Below are positions 1 through 8,393 of a stretch of DNA of 64,000 bases, one piece after another. The notes under the pieces are model-generated. The model saw only the letters and a program-made list of their open reading frames with translations. It made no database searches and was not told the origin of the DNA. The DNA is from Parahoeflea alexandrii (GTDB lineage Bacteria > Pseudomonadota > Alphaproteobacteria > Rhizobiales > Rhizobiaceae), in contig NZ_JAPWHB010000004.1 of assembly GCF_027214025.1 (NCBI RefSeq), positions 552,087 through 616,086 of the forward strand, given 5' to 3'. The position numbers were made by a program, and so were the translations under genes. Numbering within the stretch: the first letter of the stretch is position 1; each line of letters starts with the position of its first letter.

Positions 1-40
1 TGAAACGCCCTGATCCCCCACCAATCGGCAATGATCCCTC

Positions 41-1084
41 ATGCTCGCACGAAGACCGGTCCGGACCATCATGATAATCCTGATAAGTAGCATTCTGCTG
101 TTGTTGGCCGGTCTCGCGGTATGGACCAGACTGAAGGCGCGTGAAATCGAGGCCCGACATCCGCCGACAGGCGAGATGATCGATGTCGGTGGCTACAGGC
201 TTCATGCCGTGCATGTGCCGCGTCCGGAGGGCGCCGACCTTCCGCCGCTGGTTTTCATCCATGGCGCCAGCGGCAATCTGCTCGATCAGGAAGTCCCGTT
301 TCGACCCAAACTCGAGGGGCGGGCCGAAATGCTGTTCATCGACCGGCCCGGCCATGGCTGGTCCGAACGCGGGGACGCGGCCAACAATACGCCCGACGGG
401 CAAGCCGCAGCCATCGCCCGCGCCATGCAGGCCAAGGGCATATCCAGCGCCATCATCATCGGCCATTCCTTCGGCGGCGCGATCGCGGCAAGTTTTGCGC
501 TCGCTCATCCTCAGATGACGGAAGGCCTGGTCTTCCTTGCGCCTGCCACCCACTCATGGCCCGGCGGCATTGCCTGGTACTACGGCCTGACCCGCACGCC
601 GCTGATCGGCCCGCTGTTTGCCAACACGCTGGCGCTTCCAGCCGGCCTGACCCGCCTGGAAAGCGGATCGGCCTGCGTCTTCGCGCCCAATCCGAAGCCG
701 GTCGACTATGTCGACAAGACCGCCCCGGCTCTGGTGTTAAGACCGCAGGCCTTCCGCAACAACGCCATCGATGTCGCCAACCTCAAGCCCTATGTGACCC
801 GGGTCGCGCCGCGGTACACGGAGATCAAGAGCCCGACCGTGATTGTCACCGGCGACAGCGATTCGGTCGTTCTGGCTCACATCCACTCGGAGGGGCTGGC
901 CCGCGACATCGACGGCGCAGAACTCGTCTGGATCCGCAATCTCGGCCACAAGCCGGATCACGTGACAACGGATCTCGCTGTCCGTGCCATCGAGAAAGTG
1001 GCCGGGATCGATGTCGATCTGAAGGTCGCCGCGGCGACGGCCGAGGCCTCGTTGGCCACAGACAACGCCGTCTGCCCTGGCTAG
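41..1084 (+). CDS. membrane-anchored alpha/beta hydrolase
   Basis: 347-aa serine hydrolase of the alpha/beta fold. One hydrophobic segment (about residues 9-28, IMIILISSILLLLAGLAVW) looks like an N-terminal membrane anchor or uncleaved signal. The fold markers are present: oxyanion HG at 74-75 (VFIHGASGN), the DRPGHGWS strand-turn at about 101-108, the nucleophile elbow GHSFGG (Ser143), a late acid in VTGDSD (about 268-273) and GHKPD with the likely catalytic His. The family covers esterases, lipases and haloperoxidase-like enzymes, and the substrate cannot be assigned from sequence. It converges with pyk across about 50 bp. A start at codon 11 (position 71) would remove the basic leader but keep the anchor, so the start is uncertain. 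Confidence 0.85.
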   Translation: MLARRPVRTIMIILISSILLLLAGLAVWTRLKAREIEARHPPTGEMIDVGGYRLHAVHVPRPEGADLPPLVFIHGASGNLLDQEVPFRPKLEGRAEMLFIDRPGHGWSERGDAANNTPDGQAAAIARAMQAKGISSAIIIGHSFGGAIAASFALAHPQMTEGLVFLAPATHSWPGGIAWYYGLTRTPLIGPLFANTLALPAGLTRLESGSACVFAPNPKPVDYVDKTAPALVLRPQAFRNNAIDVANLKPYVTRVAPRYTEIKSPTVIVTGDSDSVVLAHIHSEGLARDIDGAELVWIRNLGHKPDHVTTDLAVRAIEKVAGIDVDLKVAAATAEASLATDNAVCPG

Positions 1085-1133
1085 TACCGAGCTGCCGTCA
1101 TCCAATCGAAAACGGGGACTTCCCGACGGAAAC

Positions 1134-2573
1134 TCAGATCCCGGTCATCCCGTCGGATCCGATATAGGCGATCCGCAGCATGTTGGTTGAGCCGGGAGTT
1201 CCGAGCGGGACGCCGGCGGAAATGATGATGCGGTCGCCTGGCTTGCCGAACCCCTCACGGAAGGCAATCCGGCAGGCGCGGTCGACCATGTCATCGAGAT
1301 CGGTGGCATCCTGGGTGACCACGCAATGCAGCCCCCAGACGACCGAAAGCCGCCGCGCCGTATGGAAGACCGGCGACAGGGCGATGATCGGCACCTGCGG
1401 CCGTTCCCGCGCGGCGCGCAGGCCGGTGTTGCCCGATGATGTGTAGCAGACGATTGCGGACAGGTTGAGCGTTTCGGCAATCTGCCGGGCAGCGAGCGAA
1501 ATCGCATCCGCACCGGTCGCATCCGGTTGCGGACGCTGGGAATAGATGATGCCGGGATAGTTCGGATCGCGCTCCACCTTGCGGGCGATCGAGGCCATCA
1601 TCTCGACGGCTTCGACGGGATAATCGCCGGCAGCGGATTCCGCCGACAGCATCACCGCGTCCGCACCTTCGAACACCGCCGTGGCGACGTCGGACACCTC
1701 GGCCCGGGTCGGGACGGGCGCCGAGATCATCGATTCCAGCATCTGCGTGGCAACCACGACCGGCTTGCCGGCCCTGCGGCAGGCGCGGGTCAGCTGCTTC
1801 TGGATGCCGGGAACCGACTCGATCGGCATTTCCACCCCGAGGTCGCCGCGCGCAACCATCAACGCATCCGACAATTCGATGATCTCGTCGATGCATTCAA
1901 GCGCTTGCGGCTTCTCGATCTTCGACATCAGGCCGACGCGGCCGCGCGCGATCTTGCGGACTTCGGCAAGATCCTCCGGCCGCTGAATGAACGACAAGGC
2001 CACCCAGTCGACATCGCCGACGGCCAGGATCGCATCGAGATCGCTGCGGTCCTTCTCGGTCAGCGCCCCGACGCCGAGTGTGGTGTCGGGCAGGCTGACG
2101 CCTTTCCGATCGGAGATCTTGGTCCCGCTGACGACAGTGCAGACAATCGATGTCTTGTTGGATTCGACAGCCAGTAACTGCAGCCGGCCATCGTCGATCA
2201 GCAAGCGGTGACCTGGCTGCACGGCCTCAAGGATCTCGGGGTGCGGCAGAAAAACCCGCGTCGCGTCGCCAGGGAGATCCTTATTGTCGAGGGTGAACGT
2301 CTGCCCTGCCTTGAGCGTCACCGATCCGTCCGCGAACTTGCCCACCCGCAGTTTTGGTCCCTGCAGATCGGCAAGGATGCCGATCGGCCGGCCGCAGGTC
2401 TTCTCCACCGCGCGAATACGGCCTACCAGCGTACGCATCAGCTCATGGCTCGAATGGCTCATGTTGATGCGGAACAGATCAGCGCCGGCTTCGTGCAGCT
2501 TCTGGATCATTGCCTCTTCCGATGAGGCAGGACCTAGGGTCGCGAGTATTTTTACATTGCGTAGCCGCTTCAT
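1134..2573 (-). CDS. pyk: pyruvate kinase
   Basis: 479-aa glycolytic enzyme converting phosphoenolpyruvate and ADP to pyruvate and ATP in the cytosol. The N-terminus KILATLGPASS, the Asn/Arg/Ser substrate loop RINMSHSS, the LADLQGPKLRVG strand, the active-site segment SKIEKPQAL (catalytic Lys) and MVARGDLGVEMP are all visible. They are followed by the C-terminal regulatory domain (SGNTGLRAARERPQVPIIA). Length matches bacterial pyruvate kinases. An upstream TTG could add one residue, but the ATG at 2573 overlaps the DUF1036 stop as TGATG, which suggests translational coupling. No strong ribosome site is seen. Confidence 0.96.
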   Translation of the reverse strand: MKRLRNVKILATLGPASSEEAMIQKLHEAGADLFRINMSHSSHELMRTLVGRIRAVEKTCGRPIGILADLQGPKLRVGKFADGSVTLKAGQTFTLDNKDLPGDATRVFLPHPEILEAVQPGHRLLIDDGRLQLLAVESNKTSIVCTVVSGTKISDRKGVSLPDTTLGVGALTEKDRSDLDAILAVGDVDWVALSFIQRPEDLAEVRKIARGRVGLMSKIEKPQALECIDEIIELSDALMVARGDLGVEMPIESVPGIQKQLTRACRRAGKPVVVATQMLESMISAPVPTRAEVSDVATAVFEGADAVMLSAESAAGDYPVEAVEMMASIARKVERDPNYPGIIYSQRPQPDATGADAISLAARQIAETLNLSAIVCYTSSGNTGLRAARERPQVPIIALSPVFHTARRLSVVWGLHCVVTQDATDLDDMVDRACRIAFREGFGKPGDRIIISAGVPLGTPGSTNMLRIAYIGSDGMTGI

Positions 2574-3046
2574 CAATTCTGGCTTTCTGGCGCTTCCGGG
2601 GCATCCGATAGCTGGACCATCCAGCTGCCCTGTCTCCCGGTATCGTATTCCTTGAATCCCACGCGCTGGAAACCACGGGCGAAACAGTCCTCGACGCCGA
2701 CAATGCGAAATTCATTGTCGGCGACACACATGTTGATGTCACCGGCCCAACGGCCACCGCCGCCGGCGTCCTCTGCGTAGAGGTAATAATAACGAGATCC
2801 CAGCTGTCCCTCGATCAGGGTGGCGCAGGAATTGGCGGGGATCTGCCACCAGCCCTCCGTCACCCAGCCTTCCTCTGTGCGGTATCCGATAGCGCCGCCG
2901 ACAAGCGACTGCGTTCCATTGCAGACCCGAAAGTCAGCCCTCGCCTCCTGGGCCGAGGCAAGCATCATCGCTCCGGCAGTCAGAGGTATGAGCGCAGCGA
3001 ATCTGACGATGGGGAGATAGGCTTTTGGCAACTTGCGAAACAACAA
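2573..3046 (-). CDS. DUF1036 exported protein
   Basis: About 157 aa with an N-terminal signal segment (LIPLTAGAMMLASAQEARA) and then a compact secreted domain starting DFRVCNGT. It has conserved aromatic/Gly features (EGWVTEGWWQIPANSCATL, SRYYYLYAEDAGG) and several cysteines typical of DUF1036. DUF1036 is a small alphaproteobacterial family usually found directly upstream of pyk, as here, but its biochemical function is unknown. The two genes overlap (TGATG) and probably share a transcript. The annotated start is a TTG, and no convincing ribosome site distinguishes it from nearby alternatives. Confidence 0.85.
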   Translation of the reverse strand: MLFRKLPKAYLPIVRFAALIPLTAGAMMLASAQEARADFRVCNGTQSLVGGAIGYRTEEGWVTEGWWQIPANSCATLIEGQLGSRYYYLYAEDAGGGGRWAGDINMCVADNEFRIVGVEDCFARGFQRVGFKEYDTGRQGSWMVQLSDAPEAPESQN

Positions 3047-3267
3047 TTTCGGTCAGTCTCCGCTCTCGATTTGTGCTTTGCTTTTTGCGCCGGGGGGCCA
3101 TGAAAGTCAACGAAAGACGCTAGACTAAAGGCAAGCTTCGTTCACATCATGCACCTGTAAATGTTTATGGCAGATGAAGTACCACTCCGGACGGTTGCCC
3201 ACAGAGCACGGCTGTGCAATTGATCCGGTCAACCGCACTTCCTTCAAACTTGGCCCCAGTACCCGTC

Positions 3268-4050
3268 ATGTCAGGCTTTCAGCCTTTTGAGATCATTCCC
3301 GGCGATCCGAACCATTCCCTGGTGATTCTCGCCGATCATGCGATGAACCGACTTCCTGCCGAATATGGCGATCTCGGCCTGCCTGCGCAGGCATTCACGC
3401 GCCATATCGCCTATGATATCGGCGTCGAGGATGTGACCCGCGGACTCGCAGCCCGGCTGGGGGTTCCCGCGGTTCTCGGCTGTTTTTCACGCTTGCTGAT
3501 CGATCCCAACCGGGGCGAGGACGACCCGACCCTGATCATGAAACTCTCGGACGGGATGGTCATCCCGGCCAATCACCCGCTCACCGCCGAAGAGCGGGAA
3601 CGCCGCCTCAACCTGTTTCACCGGCCCTATCATGACGCCGTCTCCACGGTTATTACCGAAACTTGGCGCAAGGCCGGCACGGCGCCGCTGATCATCTCGA
3701 TTCACTCCTTCACCCCTGCCTGGAAAGGCGTGCCACGGCCCTGGCATGCCGGCATTCTATGGGATACCGATCCGCGGGCGGCGCACGCCCTGATCAATGC
3801 CCTGGGGACGGACCCCGCTCTGGTCGTCGGCGACAATGAACCTTATGACGGGGCGCTCAGGGGCGACACCATGCACAGGCACTGTTCGATGACCGGGCTG
3901 CCGCATGCGCTTCTCGAGATTCGCCAGGACCTGATCGGCGACGCTTCCGGCGTTGATTCCTGGGTCGAACGGCTTGCGCCGATCCTTATGGACCTGACCG
4001 GGCTGCCGGAATTGCACCAGGTCGAGCTGCATGGGTCGCGCGTGGCTTAG
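3268..4050 (+). CDS. N-formylglutamate amidohydrolase family protein
   Basis: 260-aa member of the N-formylglutamate amidohydrolase family, Zn-dependent enzymes hydrolysing formylated amino acids in histidine or related catabolism. Family blocks visible: LVILADHAMNRLP (metal-binding D-H), TRHIAYDIGVEDV, SRLLIDPNRGEDDPT, IISIHSFTPAWKGVPRPWH and ALLEIRQDLI (Glu-Arg block). The ATG at 3268 (MSGFQPFEII) is chosen over a GTG at 3214 because the fold starts there. A second, distantly related family member lies at 38899-39819. True substrate is not fixed by sequence. Confidence 0.88.
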   Translation: MSGFQPFEIIPGDPNHSLVILADHAMNRLPAEYGDLGLPAQAFTRHIAYDIGVEDVTRGLAARLGVPAVLGCFSRLLIDPNRGEDDPTLIMKLSDGMVIPANHPLTAEERERRLNLFHRPYHDAVSTVITETWRKAGTAPLIISIHSFTPAWKGVPRPWHAGILWDTDPRAAHALINALGTDPALVVGDNEPYDGALRGDTMHRHCSMTGLPHALLEIRQDLIGDASGVDSWVERLAPILMDLTGLPELHQVELHGSRVA

Positions 4051-4172
4051 CGACCGGTGAAAATCGGGATTATTCCCGGGGTATGGCTCAAACGCCCTTG
4101 ACCCCAGGCCCCTGTTTGGGCACTTGAAGCCTTACGCATTTTACCCCTCATTGTCCTAACAGGAGAGACCTC

Positions 4173-4439
4173 ATGTCCGATGCCGGCGCCGTCGCCCGCG
4201 ACCAGCTCCGTTCCATTGTCGAACGCATTGAACGGTTGGAAGAAGAGAAGAAAACCATCGCCGACGACATCAAGGATGTCTACGGCGAGGCAAAGGCAAA
4301 CGGCTACGACACCAAGGTGCTTCGCAAGGTCGTCGCCATCCGCAAGCAGGACCAGAACGACCGTCTCGAGCAGGAGGCGATCCTTGATACCTACCTGCAC
4401 GCGCTGGGCATGGCGCCCGAGCCCGAAGACGCAATCTGA
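4173..4439 (+). CDS. gapR: GapR (DUF2312) nucleoid-associated protein
   Basis: 88-aa DUF2312/UPF0335 protein. In Caulobacter, GapR is an essential nucleoid protein that clamps overtwisted DNA ahead of replication and transcription. The whole protein reads as an alpha-helical coiled-coil ([20 protein letters not shown]) followed by the diagnostic KEVYGEAK-like segment (here [14 protein letters not shown]) and [13 protein letters not shown]. Length is exactly that of the family. An AGGAGAG ribosome site lies about 5 nt before the ATG. A perfect hairpin terminator follows about 65 bp downstream, so the gene is probably monocistronic. Confidence 0.94.
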   Translation: MSDAGAVARDQLRSIVERIERLEEEKKTIADDIKDVYGEAKANGYDTKVLRKVVAIRKQDQNDRLEQEAILDTYLHALGMAPEPEDAI

Positions 4440-4504
4440 CCCGAAGCCGCCCGCGCTCACAGGGTTTCCTGTGGGTATGCAGGCCTTTGGACAGTTCCAG
4501 ACTC

Positions 4505-4550
4505 ACAACGCCGCGTGTTTGATCGAACACGCGGCGTTGTCGTTTTATAT
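4505..4550 (+). terminator. Rho-independent terminator after gapR
   Basis: A perfect 15-bp stem (arms 4505-4519 and 4526-4540, ACAACGCCGCGTGTT and its complement) closes a 6-nt loop and is followed by CGTTTTAT. Placement fits termination of gapR. On the other strand it could serve the DUF882 gene, but the A-tract on that side is poor. Confidence 0.85.
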
Positions 4551-4665
4551 CAGCAAGGTCCTGAAGTCGGCCGAAGTCTGCTTGCACCCGGCGCCGGCTT
4601 TTCGCGCAATCGCCCTATCGCGCGCAATCAGCGATCAACCGCCGTGCCGGAATTGTCCGTCGGCG

Positions 4666-6438
4666 TCAGTTGTCGAATCGCGCGACGGTGATGAAATTGA
4701 CGGCCGAGCCGGTGAACTGATTGTGCGGCAGCTCCCCGCCGCCGGGCGCAAACCCGTTTGCATAGACAACCGTCGGAGCAGCCCGAAGCTGGGCGCCAAC
4801 GAACTTGCGCGGCTTGCCGGGCGGCGTCGCCATCTTCTTGACGCGGTCCTGGGCCAGCGCCCATTTCGAGATGATGGTGTCCGTCAGCTTGGGTTCGGTC
4901 CGGATCGACGTGCGCTGCGGTTGCTCTGCCGCCGCCACGGCCGTCGGCCGGTCACCCTTGCGGGATGCGGCGACGCTTGCCGACAGGCTGGCAACCCGCG
5001 CGCCCCGTTGCACGGGGGCCAGCGATGCCATTTCGACTTCGCGCGGTGCAGTCGCAACCCGGTCGGCTGCGCGATCTCCCGGCCGGCGTATCGGCAACGG
5101 GATGAAATCCGCGGCGGATGGCAGGCGTGTATCCGCTTCAGCAGGGATCGGTGCAGCCTCGGCCGCCCGGTCGACCAGTGCCGCGGCAATCTCCTGGTCT
5201 TGTACGGGCTGTTCCGACGTATCGATCTGCATCCGCGCCTTTATCAGGCTGGGGACCGGAAGTGCTGCCAATTCGACGGCCGCGACATCGGCAGAAGCTT
5301 CTGGGGCAGCAGGTTCCGGCGCGACGGCCCGTTCAGCCAGCAATTGCGGGATCGGTGCGCGAATGCTCGCCAGATCGATCTGTTGAGATTCCTCTGGCAC
5401 GACATCGGCATTTGCGGCTGCAGCGAATGCATTGATTTCGCTTTGTGCCGGCAAGACCGGCGCAGGTGGAGCAAGCGCTGCCACCACTACCGGCTGCGGC
5501 TGTTCGATCACCGGGCGCGCCACCGGGATGGGTGGCTGTGCCGGCAAGGCCAAGGCCGTCTCAACTGCTGCGGGCGCCACTTCCGCCGGTGTATCCAGAA
5601 CGCCCGGCAGCGCTGCGATTTGTGTCTGCGGTGGTGCGGGCACCGGTTTTGGCGCCGCCGCAATTGCTTCCGGCTCCTCATCCTCGTCGCCGCCGCCGAA
5701 CAGGGCCGCCAGCAATCCGCCCGAGCGCTTGGTATTCTTGTCGGAAGCGACATTACCGCCGCTGGAAGAGGCGATCGCTCCGCCACGCCGCTTGTATTCC
5801 GCCAGCGCGGTTTGATAGCCAGGGAGCGGCTTGCCATCCGGCGGCAAATGGAGGGTCTTGCCGTCCGGGAACAGGCTGACCAGTTCCTGCCGGCTCATCC
5901 GCGGCCAGGCACGCACGCCGGCAACATCGAGATGCACGAAGGGCGATCCGGATTTCGGATAATAGCCGACCCCGCCGCCCTGCATTTTCATGGCCGTGGC
6001 GCGAAGCTTGCTCAGCTTCACGCCGGGAATGTAGAAATCCATTGCCTTGCCGAGCATGTGCTGGCTTTTCTTGGCCTGCCCGCCGCGGGTCCGCCGCAGC
6101 ATCTCATTGGTCGCCGGCGACCGGTAGGCGGAAACGACATTGATGTAGTCCCGCGCACCGACCTGCCTGTAGACTTCCCAGACCAGGTCGAACAGGCGAG
6201 GATCCATGTTGGTCGGTTCATTGCGCCGCCAGTCCCTGAGGAAACGGTTGAGCTTGTTCAGGCCGGCCTTGTCGTATTGGCCATTGCGCTTGAAAACAAT
6301 CTCGGCCTTTTCCTTGGTATGCAGGTAATAGAGCTTGAGAGACCGTGTTTCCGCAGACGCTTCCGGCATCGCCGCGAACCCGGCTGAAACCGCGATGATC
6401 GCCAGCAGAACCACCCGGGCCACGGCAATACGCATCAT
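4666..6438 (-). CDS. DUF882 / M15A peptidase-like exported protein with long Pro/Ala-rich tail
   Basis: About 590 aa. The start chosen (MMRIAVARVVLL) gives a clean signal peptide ending at about MPEASA. The folded domain follows immediately: RSLKLYYLHTKEKAEIVF, VVSAYRSPATNEMLRR, then SQHMLGKAMDFYIPG (His and Asp metal ligands) and SPFVHLDV (third His). This is the D-Ala-D-Ala carboxypeptidase-like M15A/DUF882 (YcbK-like) zinc fold, so a periplasmic peptidoglycan hydrolase role is likely. The domain ends by about residue 210. The remaining roughly 380 residues are Ala/Pro/Val-rich, low-complexity and apparently disordered, ending in FTGSAVNFITVARFDN. The ORF can be extended 23 codons upstream, but that adds no signal-like sequence. 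Confidence 0.85.
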   Translation of the reverse strand: MMRIAVARVVLLAIIAVSAGFAAMPEASAETRSLKLYYLHTKEKAEIVFKRNGQYDKAGLNKLNRFLRDWRRNEPTNMDPRLFDLVWEVYRQVGARDYINVVSAYRSPATNEMLRRTRGGQAKKSQHMLGKAMDFYIPGVKLSKLRATAMKMQGGGVGYYPKSGSPFVHLDVAGVRAWPRMSRQELVSLFPDGKTLHLPPDGKPLPGYQTALAEYKRRGGAIASSSGGNVASDKNTKRSGGLLAALFGGGDEDEEPEAIAAAPKPVPAPPQTQIAALPGVLDTPAEVAPAAVETALALPAQPPIPVARPVIEQPQPVVVAALAPPAPVLPAQSEINAFAAAANADVVPEESQQIDLASIRAPIPQLLAERAVAPEPAAPEASADVAAVELAALPVPSLIKARMQIDTSEQPVQDQEIAAALVDRAAEAAPIPAEADTRLPSAADFIPLPIRRPGDRAADRVATAPREVEMASLAPVQRGARVASLSASVAASRKGDRPTAVAAAEQPQRTSIRTEPKLTDTIISKWALAQDRVKKMATPPGKPRKFVGAQLRAAPTVVYANGFAPGGGELPHNQFTGSAVNFITVARFDN

Positions 6439-6538
6439 GTGCCAGATTTGCACACCGGTGCAACACGTGGCCTGTGTCAGGACTGAAACTGTGTTCAATG
6501 TCGCCAATGCTGTCCCCGGGCGCCGGAAAACCGTTACA

Positions 6539-6556
6539 GATCACCATTTGGTGATC
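6539..6556. promoter_or_regulatory. inverted repeat upstream of DUF882 gene
   Basis: GATCACCATTTGGTGATC is a perfect dyad with 8-nt arms and a 2-nt centre, about 100 bp before the DUF882 start. It overlaps a second dyad (CATTTG...CAAATG, 6545-6561). The size and position fit a dimeric regulator operator, but no regulator is identified. Confidence 0.4.
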
Positions 6557-6687
6557 AAATGCGGTGACACAATGGCAATCGCTGCCAAGCATCGCTGCAG
6601 GGACACTTATAGTGAATGATCACTTAACAGGGAATGAAGCAGATCAAACCGGCAACAGTAATTTCACCATGGGACGAAAATACTGTT

Positions 6688-8226
6688 TCACGCTGCCTCC
6701 CGGTCGGGATCATCCGGATTGATCGCGTAGTCCTTCAGTTTCCGGTACAGGGTCGAGCGGCCGATCCCGAGCCTGCGGGCGACTTCGCTCATCTGGCCGC
6801 GATAGAAGGACAAGGCGAAGCGGATCAGTTCCTCCTCAACCTCGGCAAGCCGGCGGACTTCGCCTTCGGGCGTCACGGCATTGACCGCGGGCATGCCGCT
6901 GTCGGCGGGAATGAGCGGCTCGCTGATCTCGGGATAGGCAACCGGGTCCTTGACTGAAACGGCTGGCTGCGGCGTCAGATCGAGCGCCTCCGGCACGTCC
7001 CCCGAACCGGCCGGAGCTTCCCTGTCAGAGCCGGTGGGCTCAAGACTGTAGCCGGGTATCTGCGCGGCGATCTGCGGGAACAGGTCGATGGTCAGCGTGT
7101 CGCCGTCGCAAAGCACGATGGCCCTGTGAATCGCATTCTCCAGCTCGCGGATGTTTCCCGGCCAGTCATGGGCGGTCAGCAGTGCCATCGCATCGGGCGC
7201 GATGCTGCGAATGCGTCGCCCGCCGATGACACCGGCATATCGCTCGGTGAAGTGGCGCACCAGTTGCGGAATGTCTTCCTTGCGCTTGCGCAAGGCCGGA
7301 ACGTGGATCGGGAACACATTGAGCCTGTAGTACAGATCCTCGCGGAACCGGCCGGCCTTGACCTCCTCGATCAGGTCCTTGTTGGTGGCGGAAATCAGCC
7401 GGATATCCACCTTCCTGGGCATCCGTGAGCCCACGGTTTCGATCTCGCCCATCTGCACGGCGCGCAACAGCTTGACCTGGACGTCAAGCGGCAGCTCGCC
7501 GACTTCGTCCAGGAACAGCGTCCCGCCGTCGGCCTCGACAAACTTGCCGGCATGCCGTTCCGTGGCGCCGGTGAAGGCCCCCTTTTCATGGCCGAACAGA
7601 ATGCTCTCGACCAGATTCTCGGGAATAGCCCCGCAATTGACCGTGACAAACGGCTTGTTGCGCCGTCCGCTTTCGGACTGGACGGCGTGGGCGATCATTT
7701 CCTTGCCAACGCCGGACTCACCTTCGAGCACAACCGGAATGGTCGATGCCGCGGCGCGGCGGCCGAGCGAAATCACCCGTTCCATGGCAGGGCTGGCCGC
7801 CACGATGCCATTGAAGCCGGTGTGCCGCACCGAAGGCATCGGCACCGAATTGATGCGCGAGGCCTTGAGCGCGTTGCCCAGCGCCAGCGCCAGGCGCTCC
7901 GGCGACACAGGCTTGACGACGAAATCGAAAGCACCGGCGCGCATTGCCTTGACCACGGTCTCGATGCCGCCCTGCCCGGTCTGCACGATGACCGGCGTTG
8001 TGCTGCCCGCGGCGGAAAGCCGTTCGAGCACTTCCAGTCCGCCCATTTCCGGCATCATGAGATCGAGCACGACAGCATCAAAACCGTGTTCCGGTTCGAT
8101 CAAGCGCGCAAGCGCCGACCGCCCCTCGGTCAACAGCTCGACATCGTAGCCGGCTTTTTCCGCAGCCGCCTTGAGCAGTCGGCGTTGAACCGGGTCGTCA
8201 TCAACAATCAAAATTCGTTTGGACAC
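6688..8226 (-). CDS. sigma-54-dependent response regulator (NtrC class)
   Basis: About 512 aa with three classic modules. The receiver domain has RILIVDDDPVQRRLL, the phospho-acceptor in VVLDLMMPEMGG and Lys in VVKPVSP. The AAA+ domain has Walker A GESGVGKE, the sigma-54 contact loop GAFTGA, Walker B GGTLFLDEVGELP and arginine fingers in REDLYYRLNVFP. A Fis-type helix-turn-helix sits at the C-terminus (MSEVARRLGIGRSTLYRKLKDY). A GTG at 8226 with GAGGAAA about 8 nt upstream is preferred over the ATG at 8274, because the receiver domain starts at once. No cognate histidine kinase is adjacent. It is divergent from the M3 peptidase gene. The regulon is unknown. Confidence 0.92.
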   Translation of the reverse strand: MSKRILIVDDDPVQRRLLKAAAEKAGYDVELLTEGRSALARLIEPEHGFDAVVLDLMMPEMGGLEVLERLSAAGSTTPVIVQTGQGGIETVVKAMRAGAFDFVVKPVSPERLALALGNALKASRINSVPMPSVRHTGFNGIVAASPAMERVISLGRRAAASTIPVVLEGESGVGKEMIAHAVQSESGRRNKPFVTVNCGAIPENLVESILFGHEKGAFTGATERHAGKFVEADGGTLFLDEVGELPLDVQVKLLRAVQMGEIETVGSRMPRKVDIRLISATNKDLIEEVKAGRFREDLYYRLNVFPIHVPALRKRKEDIPQLVRHFTERYAGVIGGRRIRSIAPDAMALLTAHDWPGNIRELENAIHRAIVLCDGDTLTIDLFPQIAAQIPGYSLEPTGSDREAPAGSGDVPEALDLTPQPAVSVKDPVAYPEISEPLIPADSGMPAVNAVTPEGEVRRLAEVEEELIRFALSFYRGQMSEVARRLGIGRSTLYRKLKDYAINPDDPDREAA

Positions 8227-8393
8227 GGATCTTGTTTCCTCGTTCCCGGTGGCATCATGAAGGGTTCTGACCATTGCCCGAGAGTGACAGCAAAGGCTGA
8301 AAATCGGATTTCGAGAAATGTTTGCATTTTAATCGTCGCTGCCGGTAAAACCGGGCGTCACCCGGCCGTCCCCTTTGAGTCCCGGTTCTGAAG

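Noticed and set aside
4180..6387. 735-aa + strand open frame
   Set aside because: Starts inside gapR out of frame, crosses its terminator and runs antisense through the DUF882 gene; Arg/Cys-rich shadow sequence.
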